Positions 7,196 to 15,230 of a stretch of DNA of 44,880 nucleotides are shown piece by piece. Each line of letters begins with the position of its first letter. The stretch's first letter is position 1. The stretch is from NCBI GenBank assembly GCA_031082285.1, contig JAVHLK010000034.1:1-44880 (forward strand), given 5' to 3'. The translations under genes were made by a program, and so were the position numbers. The DNA is from Desulfomonilaceae bacterium. GTDB lineage: Bacteria > Desulfobacterota > Desulfomonilia > Desulfomonilales > Desulfomonilaceae. The notes under the pieces were generated by a model. It was not told the origin of the DNA and did not search any database. It was given only the letters and a program-made list of their open reading frames with translations.

Positions 7196-9145
7196 ATGCT
7201 AAAGAAGTTTCTCAATGAACTGGAGAAGCACGCCGCCGTCGAGACCCTGGTCGCGCGGTTCAGTAATCTGTTCGCCGTCGATGCGACGAGACAACAGAAG
7301 TTTACGGACGAAACTTTTTCGCAGTTGGCGACCTTTCTGGAAAAAGGGGAGCCCTCCTACCAGAACGTTGCGGTGCAGGCGGGTGTCTTCTGGGCAACTT
7401 CCTCTCAACGGGTGATACTCAGAAAAATGATTCAGAAGCGTGGCTTTCTGACGCCTTCATGTCTGTGGGCTTATCGGCAGCTGCGAGGGAATGTCGACGA
7501 GCTTTTTCGGGATTACCCGTCGCCCGACATGGCGTTCATGCAGATTCTTCTGTTGAAGGAGGCCGAGCCTGAACGCGCGGTTCCCTTTCTCATCGAGCAT
7601 TTTCTCGCCCGAGACGGAGTTCCTGAAGAGATCCGTGCGGCCTCGAGACTGTGTGTGCTTCGGCACTTGGACGCGGGTGTTTCACCCAAGCTGGTCGGCA
7701 CATTACGCGGCAGGTACCCGAGTGTGGAGATACTCGGCCAGTGGAGACCCGGCATCCCGGGCCGGTACGCGCCCCTTAAGCTCCCTAAGCGGCAAGGAAA
7801 CGTGGACTTCCACCAGATGGTGCGTTCCATCCACGACATGAAGGAGTTGTCATCGCTCACGCGCACGGTGTACTTGACGACACTGTTTTTCGTGCCTCTG
7901 CCGGAAAAGGAATGGAGGTCGCTTCTACTGAGCCGTACAGACGATCTCTATTTCCAAAGACTGCTGATGGCGGGCATCCTCGAGGCCGACAACGGGGGGA
8001 TCGGTCTTTCACCGGAGTCGACCAAACAGACCATGGTGCGGGCGTTCCTCTATGAGTCGTATGCACCGGCAAAGGAGTCGGTTCACCGCCAGACGACGGA
8101 GAGGCTCAACGAGGAGCGCAAGCGCAAGGTCCGCAACAGCGAGCTCGACCGACAGGCCCTGGAAATAGTGCCGGACGGGATCATTTGCATCGACAAGACC
8201 GGGCTCCTCTACTACATGAACCCGGCATGCGAAAAAATGCTCAAAGACAACGTTCACCTCAGAGAGCGTCTTTTTGGTACGGATTCCCTTGAACTTGCGC
8301 TCAGGAGGTACTCTCGCGAGACTGTGCTATCCCGCGTCACCGCGCCGTCCTCCGACGATGACGAACCAACGGAGATATTCGGCGACAGGCTTGCGCTTTC
8401 GAGCGGAGGGAGGCGGTATGAGATCGAGCTTGGTCGTCAGGTCATTCTTATTCGAGACACGACGGACCAGTTTCTCATAGACAAGGAGATCGGTCGACTG
8501 TACCGCCACGAACTCAAGGCCGCGCTGGACGTGATGGGTGTCGGACTGGACGGTGCAAAGCAAATGTTCAAGGAATCGCGCACGCAGGAAGGGCTTGAAC
8601 TGATCGACCAGGTTGAACGCAAGCGTGCGGACCTGTTCGCAATGCTCGAGGAAAAGATGGATTTCATCCGGCTTCACTCGGATGTATTTCAGATCCGGCC
8701 GACACTGGTGAATCTCAACCTGGTGGCGGACAAGTGTGTCGACAACTACCGGGAGGCCGCGTCCGCGAAAGGCGTGGTCATTGCCTCTAATCATCTGCAC
8801 GTCGACGCAATCATGGTGAGGGGAGAAGAGCGGTATCTTATCCGCGCGGTCGACAACCTTATACGCAATGCGGTCAAGTTCACCGACGCCGATTCAGAGA
8901 TCGAGGTGGTCGTTGGAAGCGAACACATGGAGGCATTCATTCAAGTAAACGATAAGGGCCCCGGCATTCCTACAGAGAATCTCGGAAAAATCTTTCAGTT
9001 GGGGTTTACTACCGGCGGAACGGGAAGAGGGCTGTACCTGGCACGAAGGATAGCCGTCGCTCACCACGGAAGAATAGACGTGAAAAACAGTCCCGGTACC
9101 GGAGCCTGCTTCGTGTTTCGGGTACCCATGGCATTGGAGGCATAG
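7196..9145 (+). CDS. Soluble PAS-containing sensor histidine kinase
   Basis: The 649-residue protein has no membrane segment. Residues 1-310 are a predicted all-helical region, perhaps HEAT-like, without a family I can name. A PAS-like segment follows (about 318-425, beginning ALEIVPDGIICIDKTG). The H-box is atypical, YRHELKAAL with His438, and lacks the usual Pro. The ATPase domain is intact: N-box DNLIRNAVKF (Asn554, Asn558), G1 NDKGPGIP (Asp586) and G2 GTGRGLYLARRI (608-619). The start ATG has a consensus promoter only 8 bases upstream and no ribosome site. It is translationally coupled to the next gene (TAG directly followed by ATG), so the two probably act as partners. Confidence 0.88.
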   Translation: MLKKFLNELEKHAAVETLVARFSNLFAVDATRQQKFTDETFSQLATFLEKGEPSYQNVAVQAGVFWATSSQRVILRKMIQKRGFLTPSCLWAYRQLRGNVDELFRDYPSPDMAFMQILLLKEAEPERAVPFLIEHFLARDGVPEEIRAASRLCVLRHLDAGVSPKLVGTLRGRYPSVEILGQWRPGIPGRYAPLKLPKRQGNVDFHQMVRSIHDMKELSSLTRTVYLTTLFFVPLPEKEWRSLLLSRTDDLYFQRLLMAGILEADNGGIGLSPESTKQTMVRAFLYESYAPAKESVHRQTTERLNEERKRKVRNSELDRQALEIVPDGIICIDKTGLLYYMNPACEKMLKDNVHLRERLFGTDSLELALRRYSRETVLSRVTAPSSDDDEPTEIFGDRLALSSGGRRYEIELGRQVILIRDTTDQFLIDKEIGRLYRHELKAALDVMGVGLDGAKQMFKESRTQEGLELIDQVERKRADLFAMLEEKMDFIRLHSDVFQIRPTLVNLNLVADKCVDNYREAASAKGVVIASNHLHVDAIMVRGEERYLIRAVDNLIRNAVKFTDADSEIEVVVGSEHMEAFIQVNDKGPGIPTENLGKIFQLGFTTGGTGRGLYLARRIAVAHHGRIDVKNSPGTGACFVFRVPMALEA

Positions 9146-10312
9146 ATGGATCGTCGCCTGTCTGTTCTCATCGCGGACGATGAGCCGATTATAAGGCATC
9201 GGGTGTGCATGATGATCGGCAACGCGTTTTGCGTCGACGAGGTCGACAGGGCGGAGACCGCGCGACAGGCTTCCGCCGACGGTTACGACGCGATCGTGCT
9301 CGACATAGTCTTTCCGGACGGCAACGGGATAGATATCTGCCGCGAGATCAAACAGCGAGACCCTTACTGTACCGTGGTCATCAGTTCCTCCATGGAGAGT
9401 GTGGACGCGTGGAATGACGCTTTTCGGGCGGGTGCCGACGGGTACCTGGAGAAGCGGGAACTGCTCAATCTGGATCCTCGAAAGATCGTGCTTATGATCG
9501 AGAATCTCGTGGAGCGGAACCGCCTCAAACGCCGGACGGAAGAACTCACCAAGCGCCAGGCGGAACTCCTGTCCATCCTGTCGCACGATGTGCGGGCTCC
9601 GTTTCAAGTGCTGCTGGGGACGATAGAGCTTCTCAGAAAAGGTCAAATGCCTCCGGATGTGGCGGACAAAGTCGAGACCCTCCACCGATGCGCCGGCGAT
9701 CAATTGGCGTTCATCAATTCACTGCTGGAGTTTCTTCGTCTGGAATCGGGAATGGCGGGGTTAAGGAGAATTGCAGTCGACATGAACCTGCCCGTGAACC
9801 AAACCCTTCAGGGCCTCCGCGTCCTGGCCGAGCAGAAGAGCATATCACTCGAAGCCCGTCTTGAAGATGAACTTCCTGAAGTATTTGCCGATCTCGCGCG
9901 GATTTCCCAGCTGATCCACAATCTCGTAACCAACGCGATCAAATTCACTCAGCCGGGCGGGAGTATCGTTGTGACCAGCCGACGAACGGCTTATTCGGGC
10001 ATGGAGGGAGTGGAACTTGCCGTGGCGGACACGGGCATCGGCATCAAACCGGAGGACCGTGAACGCGTCTTTCAACGCTTCGGGCGAAGCACTGCAGAGG
10101 GAACGCAGGGAGAACGCGGTACCGGCCTGGGGTTGTCCATCTGCAGGGAGATCGTACAACTTCACGGCGGTACGTTATGGATTGACGACGGCGCAACCGG
10201 TGGGACCACCATGAGAGCCTGGTTTCCCGTCATGACGGCACCGGAGTCGGACGAATGCCGCACGGTGGGGTGTGCTCACATCGATCCGCGACCGCGGGCC
10301 GCAACGGGTTAG
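9146..10312 (+). CDS. Receiver-histidine kinase hybrid (response regulator with transmitter output)
   Basis: The 388-residue protein starts with a CheY-like receiver: acidic pair Asp11-Asp12, phospho-acceptor Asp53 in VLDIVFPDG, Ser81/82, and Lys103. A short coiled segment leads to a HisKA domain with LSHDVRAPF (His147) and a complete HATPase domain (Asn259/Asn263 in HNLVTNAIKFT, DTGIGI at about 295-300, GTGLGLSI at about 325-332). There is no DNA-binding output. The order receiver-kinase suggests that phosphorylation by the upstream kinase tunes the activity of a second kinase. GGAGG six bases before ATG 9146 and zero spacing from the previous stop indicate tight co-translation. Confidence 0.92.
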   Translation: MDRRLSVLIADDEPIIRHRVCMMIGNAFCVDEVDRAETARQASADGYDAIVLDIVFPDGNGIDICREIKQRDPYCTVVISSSMESVDAWNDAFRAGADGYLEKRELLNLDPRKIVLMIENLVERNRLKRRTEELTKRQAELLSILSHDVRAPFQVLLGTIELLRKGQMPPDVADKVETLHRCAGDQLAFINSLLEFLRLESGMAGLRRIAVDMNLPVNQTLQGLRVLAEQKSISLEARLEDELPEVFADLARISQLIHNLVTNAIKFTQPGGSIVVTSRRTAYSGMEGVELAVADTGIGIKPEDRERVFQRFGRSTAEGTQGERGTGLGLSICREIVQLHGGTLWIDDGATGGTTMRAWFPVMTAPESDECRTVGCAHIDPRPRAATG

Positions 10313-10671
10313 TTCCCCAGAGGCCCGAAACATGGATCCCGCGGGCCTTTCAGCGCCCTGGAGGCGGTCGTCTCAGGTTCGTCGAGGCCAAATATGAACC
10401 GGACAAGACAAGAGTCCGAGTGCGTGGCATGGAGATTGCGAAGCCACTCCGTGACCGTCGATGACATGCGCGTGAAGCGATTGTCTTACCCTCGAGAGCA
10501 ACTGCAGAGTTGAGCCGAAGAATTGACGTTCACGTCACCGCGTGCTAAGGGAACACAGGAGAATTCACGCAGAATCCGTGCCGTGAGAGAAGGATCCCGA
10601 GGATGGACGACGGCTCCGAGAAGCTTCGACCGTATCGGGTAGTTCGCCTATGAAAGTCAGAGAGGCAACGT
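10313..10671. other. Intergenic region upstream of the small ORF and lipoprotein
   Basis: No gene is convincing in these 359 bases. A possible promoter is noted separately at 10523-10551. The sequence is otherwise featureless, with no T-run terminator after the kinase operon. Confidence 0.5.
10523..10551 (+). promoter_or_regulatory. Weak candidate promoter for the small ORF-lipoprotein pair
   Basis: TTGACG (10523-10528), 17 bases, then TAAGGG (10546-10551). The -35 is good and the -10 poor, so this is tentative. Confidence 0.25.
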
Positions 10672-10818
10672 ATGCGTCAGTTTGGCCGGCGCATCATCTC
10701 GCAGCCCGGATGGGAGCGCATCGCAGGAAACGCTCTTCGCGACGGGGAGCATCGTCCGATTATCGTGAAGCCGTGCACAACAGACAATGGCTTCCGGAAG
10801 CTCGAGGCGGAAGGATGA
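10672..10818 (+). CDS. 48-residue basic small protein overlapping lipoprotein start
   Basis: A 48-codon frame begins at ATG 10672 with AGAGAGGC at ideal distance, and its TGA overlaps the ATG of the lipoprotein gene in the classic ATGA arrangement. The product is basic (it begins MRQFGRRIIS) with no membrane segment and matches nothing I know. The strong Shine-Dalgarno and stop-start overlap argue for real translation, either as a small protein or as a leader that couples translation of the lipoprotein. A longer in-frame reading of the lipoprotein from 10650 lacks such a signal. Confidence 0.5.
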   Translation: MRQFGRRIISQPGWERIAGNALRDGEHRPIIVKPCTTDNGFRKLEAEG

Positions 10819-11462
10819 AATCGCGCCGGTTTCGCGGCTTGATCCCCATTGTCGGCCTGCTCGGGGCCGTGCTGTTATTTGGGTGCGAGCTCGTTCCTAG
10901 TAAGCCCGATGCGGTATTCGTTCTCTATCGAGATCGCATGAAGTCACAGAAGCTCACGGAGGCCAGGCAGCTGCTCTCTGAGGAATCCAGGAACCTGGCA
11001 AGCGACGTGACGGAGCAGTTCAGACTCAAGGAACCGGCCGAGAACTTTGCGCTCCTTAACGTTCTGGATCCGGTGACGCCTCCCGTAGTCTCACGCGCTG
11101 AAGACAATGTGACGCTCCTTCAGGTGAGGACTCTCAAGGGCGGGGTCAGGCTTGTTCGACTCGTCCGTTCCAAACCCGATGCCAGGTGGAGCATTGACAT
11201 CTCCCGGGAGCTGAGTGCTCTCAAGAAATTCCTGCGCACTCGCCGGGCTCTGGACACGGTACGAGAGCAGGCCGGAGAGTATGCCGCCTCTTGGCGCGCC
11301 TTTTCCGATCAACTGGGGCGGATGAAAGCCACTGCGCCGCCGGTTCGGGAGAAGGTTTCCCCTGAAAACAAGGCCGCTGAAAAGGGTAAGAAGAAGGCCC
11401 GAACCCCGACCGATCGGCCGGGTCGCAAGACGGTCAACCGAGGCGATAAGTCAAAATTCTGA
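10815..11462 (+). CDS. Lipoprotein of unknown function
   Basis: The 215-residue product has a lipoprotein signal: an Arg-rich n-region, a hydrophobic core and the lipobox LLFGC with Cys24. Residues 30-150 resemble the small DUF4878/NTF2-like lipoproteins (FVLYRDRMKSQKLTEARQLL, then beta strands), but I hold this loosely. The last 50 residues are very rich in Lys, Arg, Pro and Glu and likely disordered. ATG 10815 has GAGG at seven bases; the open frame begins earlier at 10650 but would hide the signal peptide. It follows the 48-residue ORF with a 4-base overlap. Confidence 0.75.
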   Translation: MKSRRFRGLIPIVGLLGAVLLFGCELVPSKPDAVFVLYRDRMKSQKLTEARQLLSEESRNLASDVTEQFRLKEPAENFALLNVLDPVTPPVVSRAEDNVTLLQVRTLKGGVRLVRLVRSKPDARWSIDISRELSALKKFLRTRRALDTVREQAGEYAASWRAFSDQLGRMKATAPPVREKVSPENKAAEKGKKKARTPTDRPGRKTVNRGDKSKF

Positions 11463-11505
11463 ACGCGGAGTCGGCGCAAAGCCGAGGGCCATGGTACAGG
11501 TCGTA

Positions 11506-11543
11506 TTCGGGGACCATTCACACAAGGAATGTGTGTCCCCGAA
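11506..11543. repeat. REP-like stem-loop
   Basis: TTCGGGGAC (11506-11514) pairs perfectly with GTCCCCGAA (11535-11543), and an inner ACACA/TGTGT stem closes around a 5-base loop. The element sits between the lipoprotein and the convergent Pro-rich gene. GGGGAC...GTCCCC elements of this kind are dispersed in many bacterial genomes; here it may also stop transcription from both sides, though it has no T-run. Confidence 0.6.
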
Positions 11544-11579
11544 CACGTATACTCAGGTAGAAAACGAGTACTTTGAATC

Positions 11580-11894
11580 TTAGTACCACTTGACCTGCGG
11601 TTTACAACTCGGCATGGCGACCGGTCCGCACATCGGCGGCGGAGGACACGGTGCAGGCCCGCAATATGCCGGCGGTTGAGGCTTGATCTTGCTGATCCTG
11701 CTTGGCATTGCAGGCGGATAGCCCGCAGGCGCCATCGGCATGGCCATCGTCGGGCAGCCGGATGGGGGGCATGCCCCTCCGACCATTCCGTGGCCGCCGA
11801 AGCCGGGTTGAATTGGGACGTAGGCGTTGGCGACCGAGAAGGCCGGCACTGTTACGAGGATCAAACAAACGCTGAGGAAAAATATTCTTGCCAT
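11580..11894 (-). CDS. Small Pro/Cys-rich exported protein
   Basis: The 104-residue product has a clean signal peptide (about residues 1-24, ending VANA). The mature part is rich in Pro, Gly, Met and Cys, with six Cys residues spread as CPPSGC, CGPAPC and later single Cys, and segments such as MAMPMAP. Low complexity prevents a family call; it could be a surface or matrix structural peptide or a copper-binding protein. AAGGAG eight bases before ATG 11894 and a near-perfect promoter upstream indicate strong expression. A similar protein lies at 36415-36762 in the polysaccharide locus. Confidence 0.78.
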   Translation of the reverse strand: MARIFFLSVCLILVTVPAFSVANAYVPIQPGFGGHGMVGGACPPSGCPTMAMPMAPAGYPPAMPSRISKIKPQPPAYCGPAPCPPPPMCGPVAMPSCKPQVKWY

Positions 11895-11967
11895 CCCCGA
11901 CTCCTTCCATAGGAGAGCTAAGATACTTGGTCAATCAAATCAAGTAGTTGTTCACAATGACAAAACT

Positions 11968-11996
11968 AATATATCAAATTAGACGGCATTTGTCAA
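11968..11996 (-). promoter_or_regulatory. Near-consensus promoter of the Pro-rich exported protein
   Basis: On the minus strand TTGACA (11996-11991), a 17-base spacer and TATATT (11973-11968) lie in an AT-rich island. The leader to ATG 11894 would be about 70 bases. Confidence 0.75.
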
Positions 11997-12124
11997 TAAA
12001 CTTATTCAAAACAAGATAGTTAAACAGGAATCTCAGAATTAGGCGGCCGTTGTCCTTGTAACATGTCAATAATATAAGGGGAATTATCAGAGAACGCGCC
12101 GGCATGTCCGCGCAATCCACAGCC

Positions 12125-12276
12125 AAGTGCTCTGTGGGATAAATACGGTCGCACATTTCTTCCGCGTCGAGATTGCTTTCCCGCGTTCTGCGCGGGACTT
12201 CGCTCCTCGCAAAGACATGGTAAAGGTTGTCATTGCGAGCAATGCGAAGCAATCTCAGCACGACGGAATCCGCGAA
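12125..12276. repeat. Direct repeat copy 1 with nested hairpin
   Basis: This about 151-base unit recurs at 12543-12692 with roughly 13 differences by eye. Inside it, GAGATTGCTT (12169-12178) pairs with AAGCAATCTC (12247-12256), and TTCGCTCCTCGCAA near the middle pairs with TTGCGAG-AATGCGAA, forming a long hairpin with a second small GC stem (CCCGCG/GCGCGGG) inserted in one arm. The core looks like the dispersed 'GAGATTGC...CTCGCAATGA' palindromic elements known from many bacterial genomes. Confidence 0.85.
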
Positions 12277-12542
12277 CGCATTTAGGAAACGGAGCACTAA
12301 GACCGGACTGCCCGCCGAAGATCGGCCAAGAACCGAACTCCATCAGACGGTAGTCGTGAACTCGAATTGGTGTCAATGTCTTCTTGACCCGCTCTCGTCC
12401 GCGTGTTATCGGATATAGCCGTAATGGATGAACTGCTCGACGTCTTGAGTTCGGTTCCCTGGGCGCGCGACGGCCGGCGATTTCAGCAGAGGGAACCGGT
12501 GAGATCCAGCCGGCCTGGATCCGGAGGCCTGAATATTTTAAT

Positions 12543-12692
12543 AAGTGCTCTGTGCCATAAATACGGTCGCACATTTCTTACGCGTCGAGATTGCTTTCGT
12601 CGTTCTGCGCGGGACTTCGCTCCTCGCAAAGACATGGCAAAGGCTGTCGTTGCGAGCAAAGCGAAGCAATCTCAGCTCACCGGAATCCGCGA
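12543..12692. repeat. Direct repeat copy 2 with nested hairpin
   Basis: Second copy of the 12125-12276 unit, in the same orientation. The hairpin arms are GAGATTGCTT (12587-12596) and AAGCAATCTC (12664-12673). It ends 36 bases before the next gene start, so it may lie in that gene's leader. Confidence 0.85.
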
Positions 12693-12728
12693 CCGTTCGC
12701 CTTATTGAGTGAAAGACCTGGAGGAGAC

Positions 12729-13217
12729 ATGTTCAGCCGGTTGATCAGCGCGGAGAGTGCGGCGTATATCCTGGATTTCCAGGAGACTTCACGCATCCAG
12801 CAAGCTGTTGACAGACGGGAAATAACGCCTGCCGGAGCAGGACCGGACGGTCCGCGCTTCGCCGTGGCCGATGTGGTGATGATGCGACTGGCGGAGGTCA
12901 TCCGTCGGTTGGGAGTGGACGACCGGAAGGCCGTTCGTTACTCGGAAGCGATTCTAGGGACGAGACTTCGTGCTCACGACGAAAACCTGGTTGATTGGAT
13001 AGAGAACGAAGCACAGGAGCTTTTCTGTCTCATCTCGGACGGGCAGCTTTCCAGGATCTACCTGAGAAACAAGGAAGACTTCAAGGAGTTCGACGTGGGG
13101 GCGGTGAAGCCGGTTCTGTTCCCGACGACCCGATGCGAGATCAACGTGTTTCGAGTAATCCGACCGGTAGTTTATCGGGCGCGCCAACTCTTGGCCGAAG
13201 GTGAGGGCACCCCGTGA
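12729..13217 (+). CDS. Hypothetical protein, possible MerR-like helix-turn-helix fold
   Basis: The 162-residue protein starts at ATG 12729 behind GGAGGAG; the open frame extends upstream through a repeat and is not used. The order 'short helix with RIQQAVDRREI, Gly/Pro turn, RFAVADVVMMRLAEVIRRLGV' resembles the DNA-binding half of MerR-type regulators, in which a wing leads to a Leu-rich helix, but the recognition helix is not typical. The C-terminal half has a hydrophobic ELFCLISDG segment and mixed strands. It could be a regulator or a partner protein; the function is open. Confidence 0.65.
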   Translation: MFSRLISAESAAYILDFQETSRIQQAVDRREITPAGAGPDGPRFAVADVVMMRLAEVIRRLGVDDRKAVRYSEAILGTRLRAHDENLVDWIENEAQELFCLISDGQLSRIYLRNKEDFKEFDVGAVKPVLFPTTRCEINVFRVIRPVVYRARQLLAEGEGTP

Positions 13218-13259
13218 CAGTCTCGGTGTTGAGTTGCCTTCGGGGCGCCGCCGCCGTCC

Positions 13260-13556
13260 CTAAGGCCGCACCGTGCACTCCTTGAGATCAATGGTGCGTA
13301 GTACGGATTGGAGCTGCCTCCTGACTGCGGCTTTTCTCAGTTTGTAGGACCGAATTCTATCCATGTTGCCCGCGTCTATTGCCGACCCGAGGACGGTGTC
13401 TACCGTCTTGAGGTCCTGCTGGTACGACTGAGCCATCCTCACCAGTTCCGAACAGCTTTTTGCCGCCAGGTCCTCGGCACAAGACGGAGCCGCAGAAAAG
13501 ATCAGCGCAGCCAAGGTGCCGACCAAAACGGCTCCGATCCTCGTATTGCGTTTCAC
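13260..13556 (-). CDS. Small exported protein of unknown function
   Basis: The 98-residue product begins with GTG 13556, six bases after AAGGAGG. Residues 1-27 form a signal peptide with likely cleavage after SCA. The mature chain of about 70 residues is helical, with two Cys residues (KSCSELV and the C-terminal KECTVRP) that could form a disulfide. No family is recognised. It is convergent with the preceding plus-strand gene, with 42 bases between stops. An extended -10 promoter lies about 90 bases upstream. Confidence 0.75.
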   Translation of the reverse strand: MKRNTRIGAVLVGTLAALIFSAAPSCAEDLAAKSCSELVRMAQSYQQDLKTVDTVLGSAIDAGNMDRIRSYKLRKAAVRRQLQSVLRTIDLKECTVRP

Positions 13557-13861
13557 CCGCGACCTCCTTCTCGGAGTGTAAGATCACTACCGATCTCCTT
13601 GAAATAAGGGACAATTAAGATGCATCGTCCCGTATTGAGGCCCTCTTATATCACACCAGCCGGCAAGCACAACAGTTATCTCAGGATATCCATACGCTCT
13701 CGGTGTCGCTGTGGAGAGGGACTCTGCCGGCATATCGACACAGGGACCGAAGCGACACGGCAACCTCGTTTCCCACGCGCCGAGATTGCTTCGCTGCGGT
13801 CGGAACAAGATCTCCGGCGAACACAACCCCGCCTCCGGAAATGATGAGGTCAGTTTCTGTC
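13557..13861. other. Intergenic region with promoter and degenerate repeat remnant
   Basis: This region holds the promoter of the 13260 gene and, at about 13748-13803, a decayed relative of the GAGATTGC palindrome (CAACCTCG ... CGAGATTGCTTCGC). No gene seen. Confidence 0.55.
13645..13672 (-). promoter_or_regulatory. Extended -10 promoter for the small exported protein
   Basis: On the minus strand TTGTGC (13672-13667), 16 bases, then TGATATAAG with the -10 TATAAG at 13650-13645. The TG one base before the -10 is an extended -10 signature. Confidence 0.5.
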
Positions 13862-14128
13862 CTATAGTGATCCGGGATTCCAGTCGGGGAATCTCAGACC
13901 TCTGAACTGGCCGTTGTCGAGCCGAAAGCATACCATTCGAGGTTTGCCCCTTTCCTTTTCCAGTTCGATGAGGCGGGCGCCGATCCAATCCCACGCGGAC
14001 TGCATCGTTTTCAGTGTGCCTTCGGGGACAGCGATGGTCCGTACTTCACGATCGTCCCAGCCAAACGTAACCGAGCCGGGTTCCATTGCCTCCAACAACC
14101 AGTCTTCCCAGGGGGATTCATTCTTCAT
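13862..14128 (-). CDS. Small hypothetical protein
   Basis: The 88-residue acidic protein has no signal peptide or membrane helix. It contains several Trp residues (WEDWL, FGWDD, WDWIG) and ends in a strand-rich segment (RMVCFRLDNGQFRGLRF). AAAGGA about ten bases before ATG 14128 is an acceptable ribosome site. It lies 101 bases downstream of the EcfT gene on the same strand, so they may share a transcript. I do not recognise the family. Confidence 0.55.
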   Translation of the reverse strand: MKNESPWEDWLLEAMEPGSVTFGWDDREVRTIAVPEGTLKTMQSAWDWIGARLIELEKERGKPRMVCFRLDNGQFRGLRFPDWNPGSL

Positions 14129-14229
14129 CGCTTACAATCCTTTCACGTATATGCTCGCACTCGGCGTTGTCGTGTGATGGGCCGCCATTCGTGTTTCAGC
14201 CAATGCCCGGCCCGTGCGGCACGCCGGAC

Positions 14230-15030
14230 TCAAGGCAACAGGGTAAGACGGCAACCAAGAAAGAGCAGGAGGACTCCAACGGCTGTTCGATCCGCGCGAC
14301 GGAATTTCAGTGGTTTGAACTGAGTTCGCGTGCCGCCGGGCTGGAAACCCCGGGCGGTCATTGCCAGCGCAAGAAGATCGGCCCTTCTCAGAGCCCCCGA
14401 CAGTGCGGGAGAGAGCAGGGCGACCAGATTCCCGGCTCGGGTCGAGAGCCGTCCCTTCCGGAAATCCACACCGCGGGATTTTTGAGCCTCGATGGTCGCG
14501 TTTAACTCTTGTTGGAGAAGAGGCACGAATCTCATGGCAAGAAGCACGACCATGCCCAGATCGTCCACCGGTACTCGGAGTCTCTTCAGAGGTTTGGAAA
14601 GGAGTTCCACTCCTCTGCTCATTTCGGTTGGCGATGTGGTGAATGTCAATACCAAAGCCGCGACAATTGCCTGCATGATCTGGAAGGTAAAAATGAGTCC
14701 AATTTCCAGCCCTTCCCACGTGATCGGCAATTCCCATTGTCCCATGAAGACGGGTCTTCCTTGAGTTCGGAAGAACACATTCAGTCCCAGGACTGCCGCC
14801 AACATTACCGCGAAACGGTAGGTCGAACGGAGCCAGATCTTCCAACCCGCCCGGCTGAGCACGGCAAGAATGAAAATCGGCACCGCGGTCGCGAGCACTC
14901 CTGCCGGGACCGGCGACCAGAAAATCGAGGCGAGCATTGCGATGAGTCCGAGCAGTTTCGTACGCGGATCCAGACCGTGTAAGACGGAATCAAGAGGAAG
15001 ATACCCGCCGATGGTGATGTCGCTCTTCAT
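14230..15030 (-). CDS. Energy-coupling factor transporter transmembrane subunit (EcfT/CbiQ family)
   Basis: The 266-residue membrane protein is the T component of an ECF importer, which links ATPase subunits to a substrate-binding S component for uptake of vitamins or of nickel or cobalt. Several membrane helices lie in residues 25-135 and one at the C-terminus. The two cytosolic coupling motifs are present: AQKSRGVDF (about 182-190) and ALAMTARGF (about 221-229). No EcfA ATPase or S component is in the window, so it is an orphan here. ATG 15030 is chosen because the longer frame is Arg-rich and unlike the family. The Shine-Dalgarno is weak. A TATAAT promoter lies about 195 bases upstream. 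Confidence 0.88.
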   Translation of the reverse strand: MKSDITIGGYLPLDSVLHGLDPRTKLLGLIAMLASIFWSPVPAGVLATAVPIFILAVLSRAGWKIWLRSTYRFAVMLAAVLGLNVFFRTQGRPVFMGQWELPITWEGLEIGLIFTFQIMQAIVAALVLTFTTSPTEMSRGVELLSKPLKRLRVPVDDLGMVVLLAMRFVPLLQQELNATIEAQKSRGVDFRKGRLSTRAGNLVALLSPALSGALRRADLLALAMTARGFQPGGTRTQFKPLKFRRADRTAVGVLLLFLGCRLTLLP

Positions 15031-15230
15031 GGTACTGGATTGAGAACCCCTTCGTTCATATGATCGGGTACCGTTACACCCACCTGTTGTCGGCGACGCG
15101 ACTGACTCGCGCGGCCTGTGCCGAGGTTTGCCGAAGTCCGCACGAACGCCGGATCCGGACGCCGTAAGGGTTCGCGGCACGCGGGTGCAGGGATGTCAAG
15201 CCCATGTCACGTGTTTGAAAATGCACATGC

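Larger units (their letters stand above)
11895..12728. other. Long intergenic region with promoter and repeat pair
   Basis: These 834 bases hold the promoter of the Pro-rich gene, a diverged copy of that promoter core about 60 bases further out (12031-12055), and two direct repeats of about 150 bases (12125-12276 and 12543-12692). The stretch between the repeats (12277-12542) has no ribosome site or plausible coding frame. Confidence 0.7.

Noticed and set aside
11895-12728. Insertion sequence bounded by the two direct repeats
   Set aside because: No transposase frame lies between the copies, and they lack terminal inverted repeats or target duplications that I can see.
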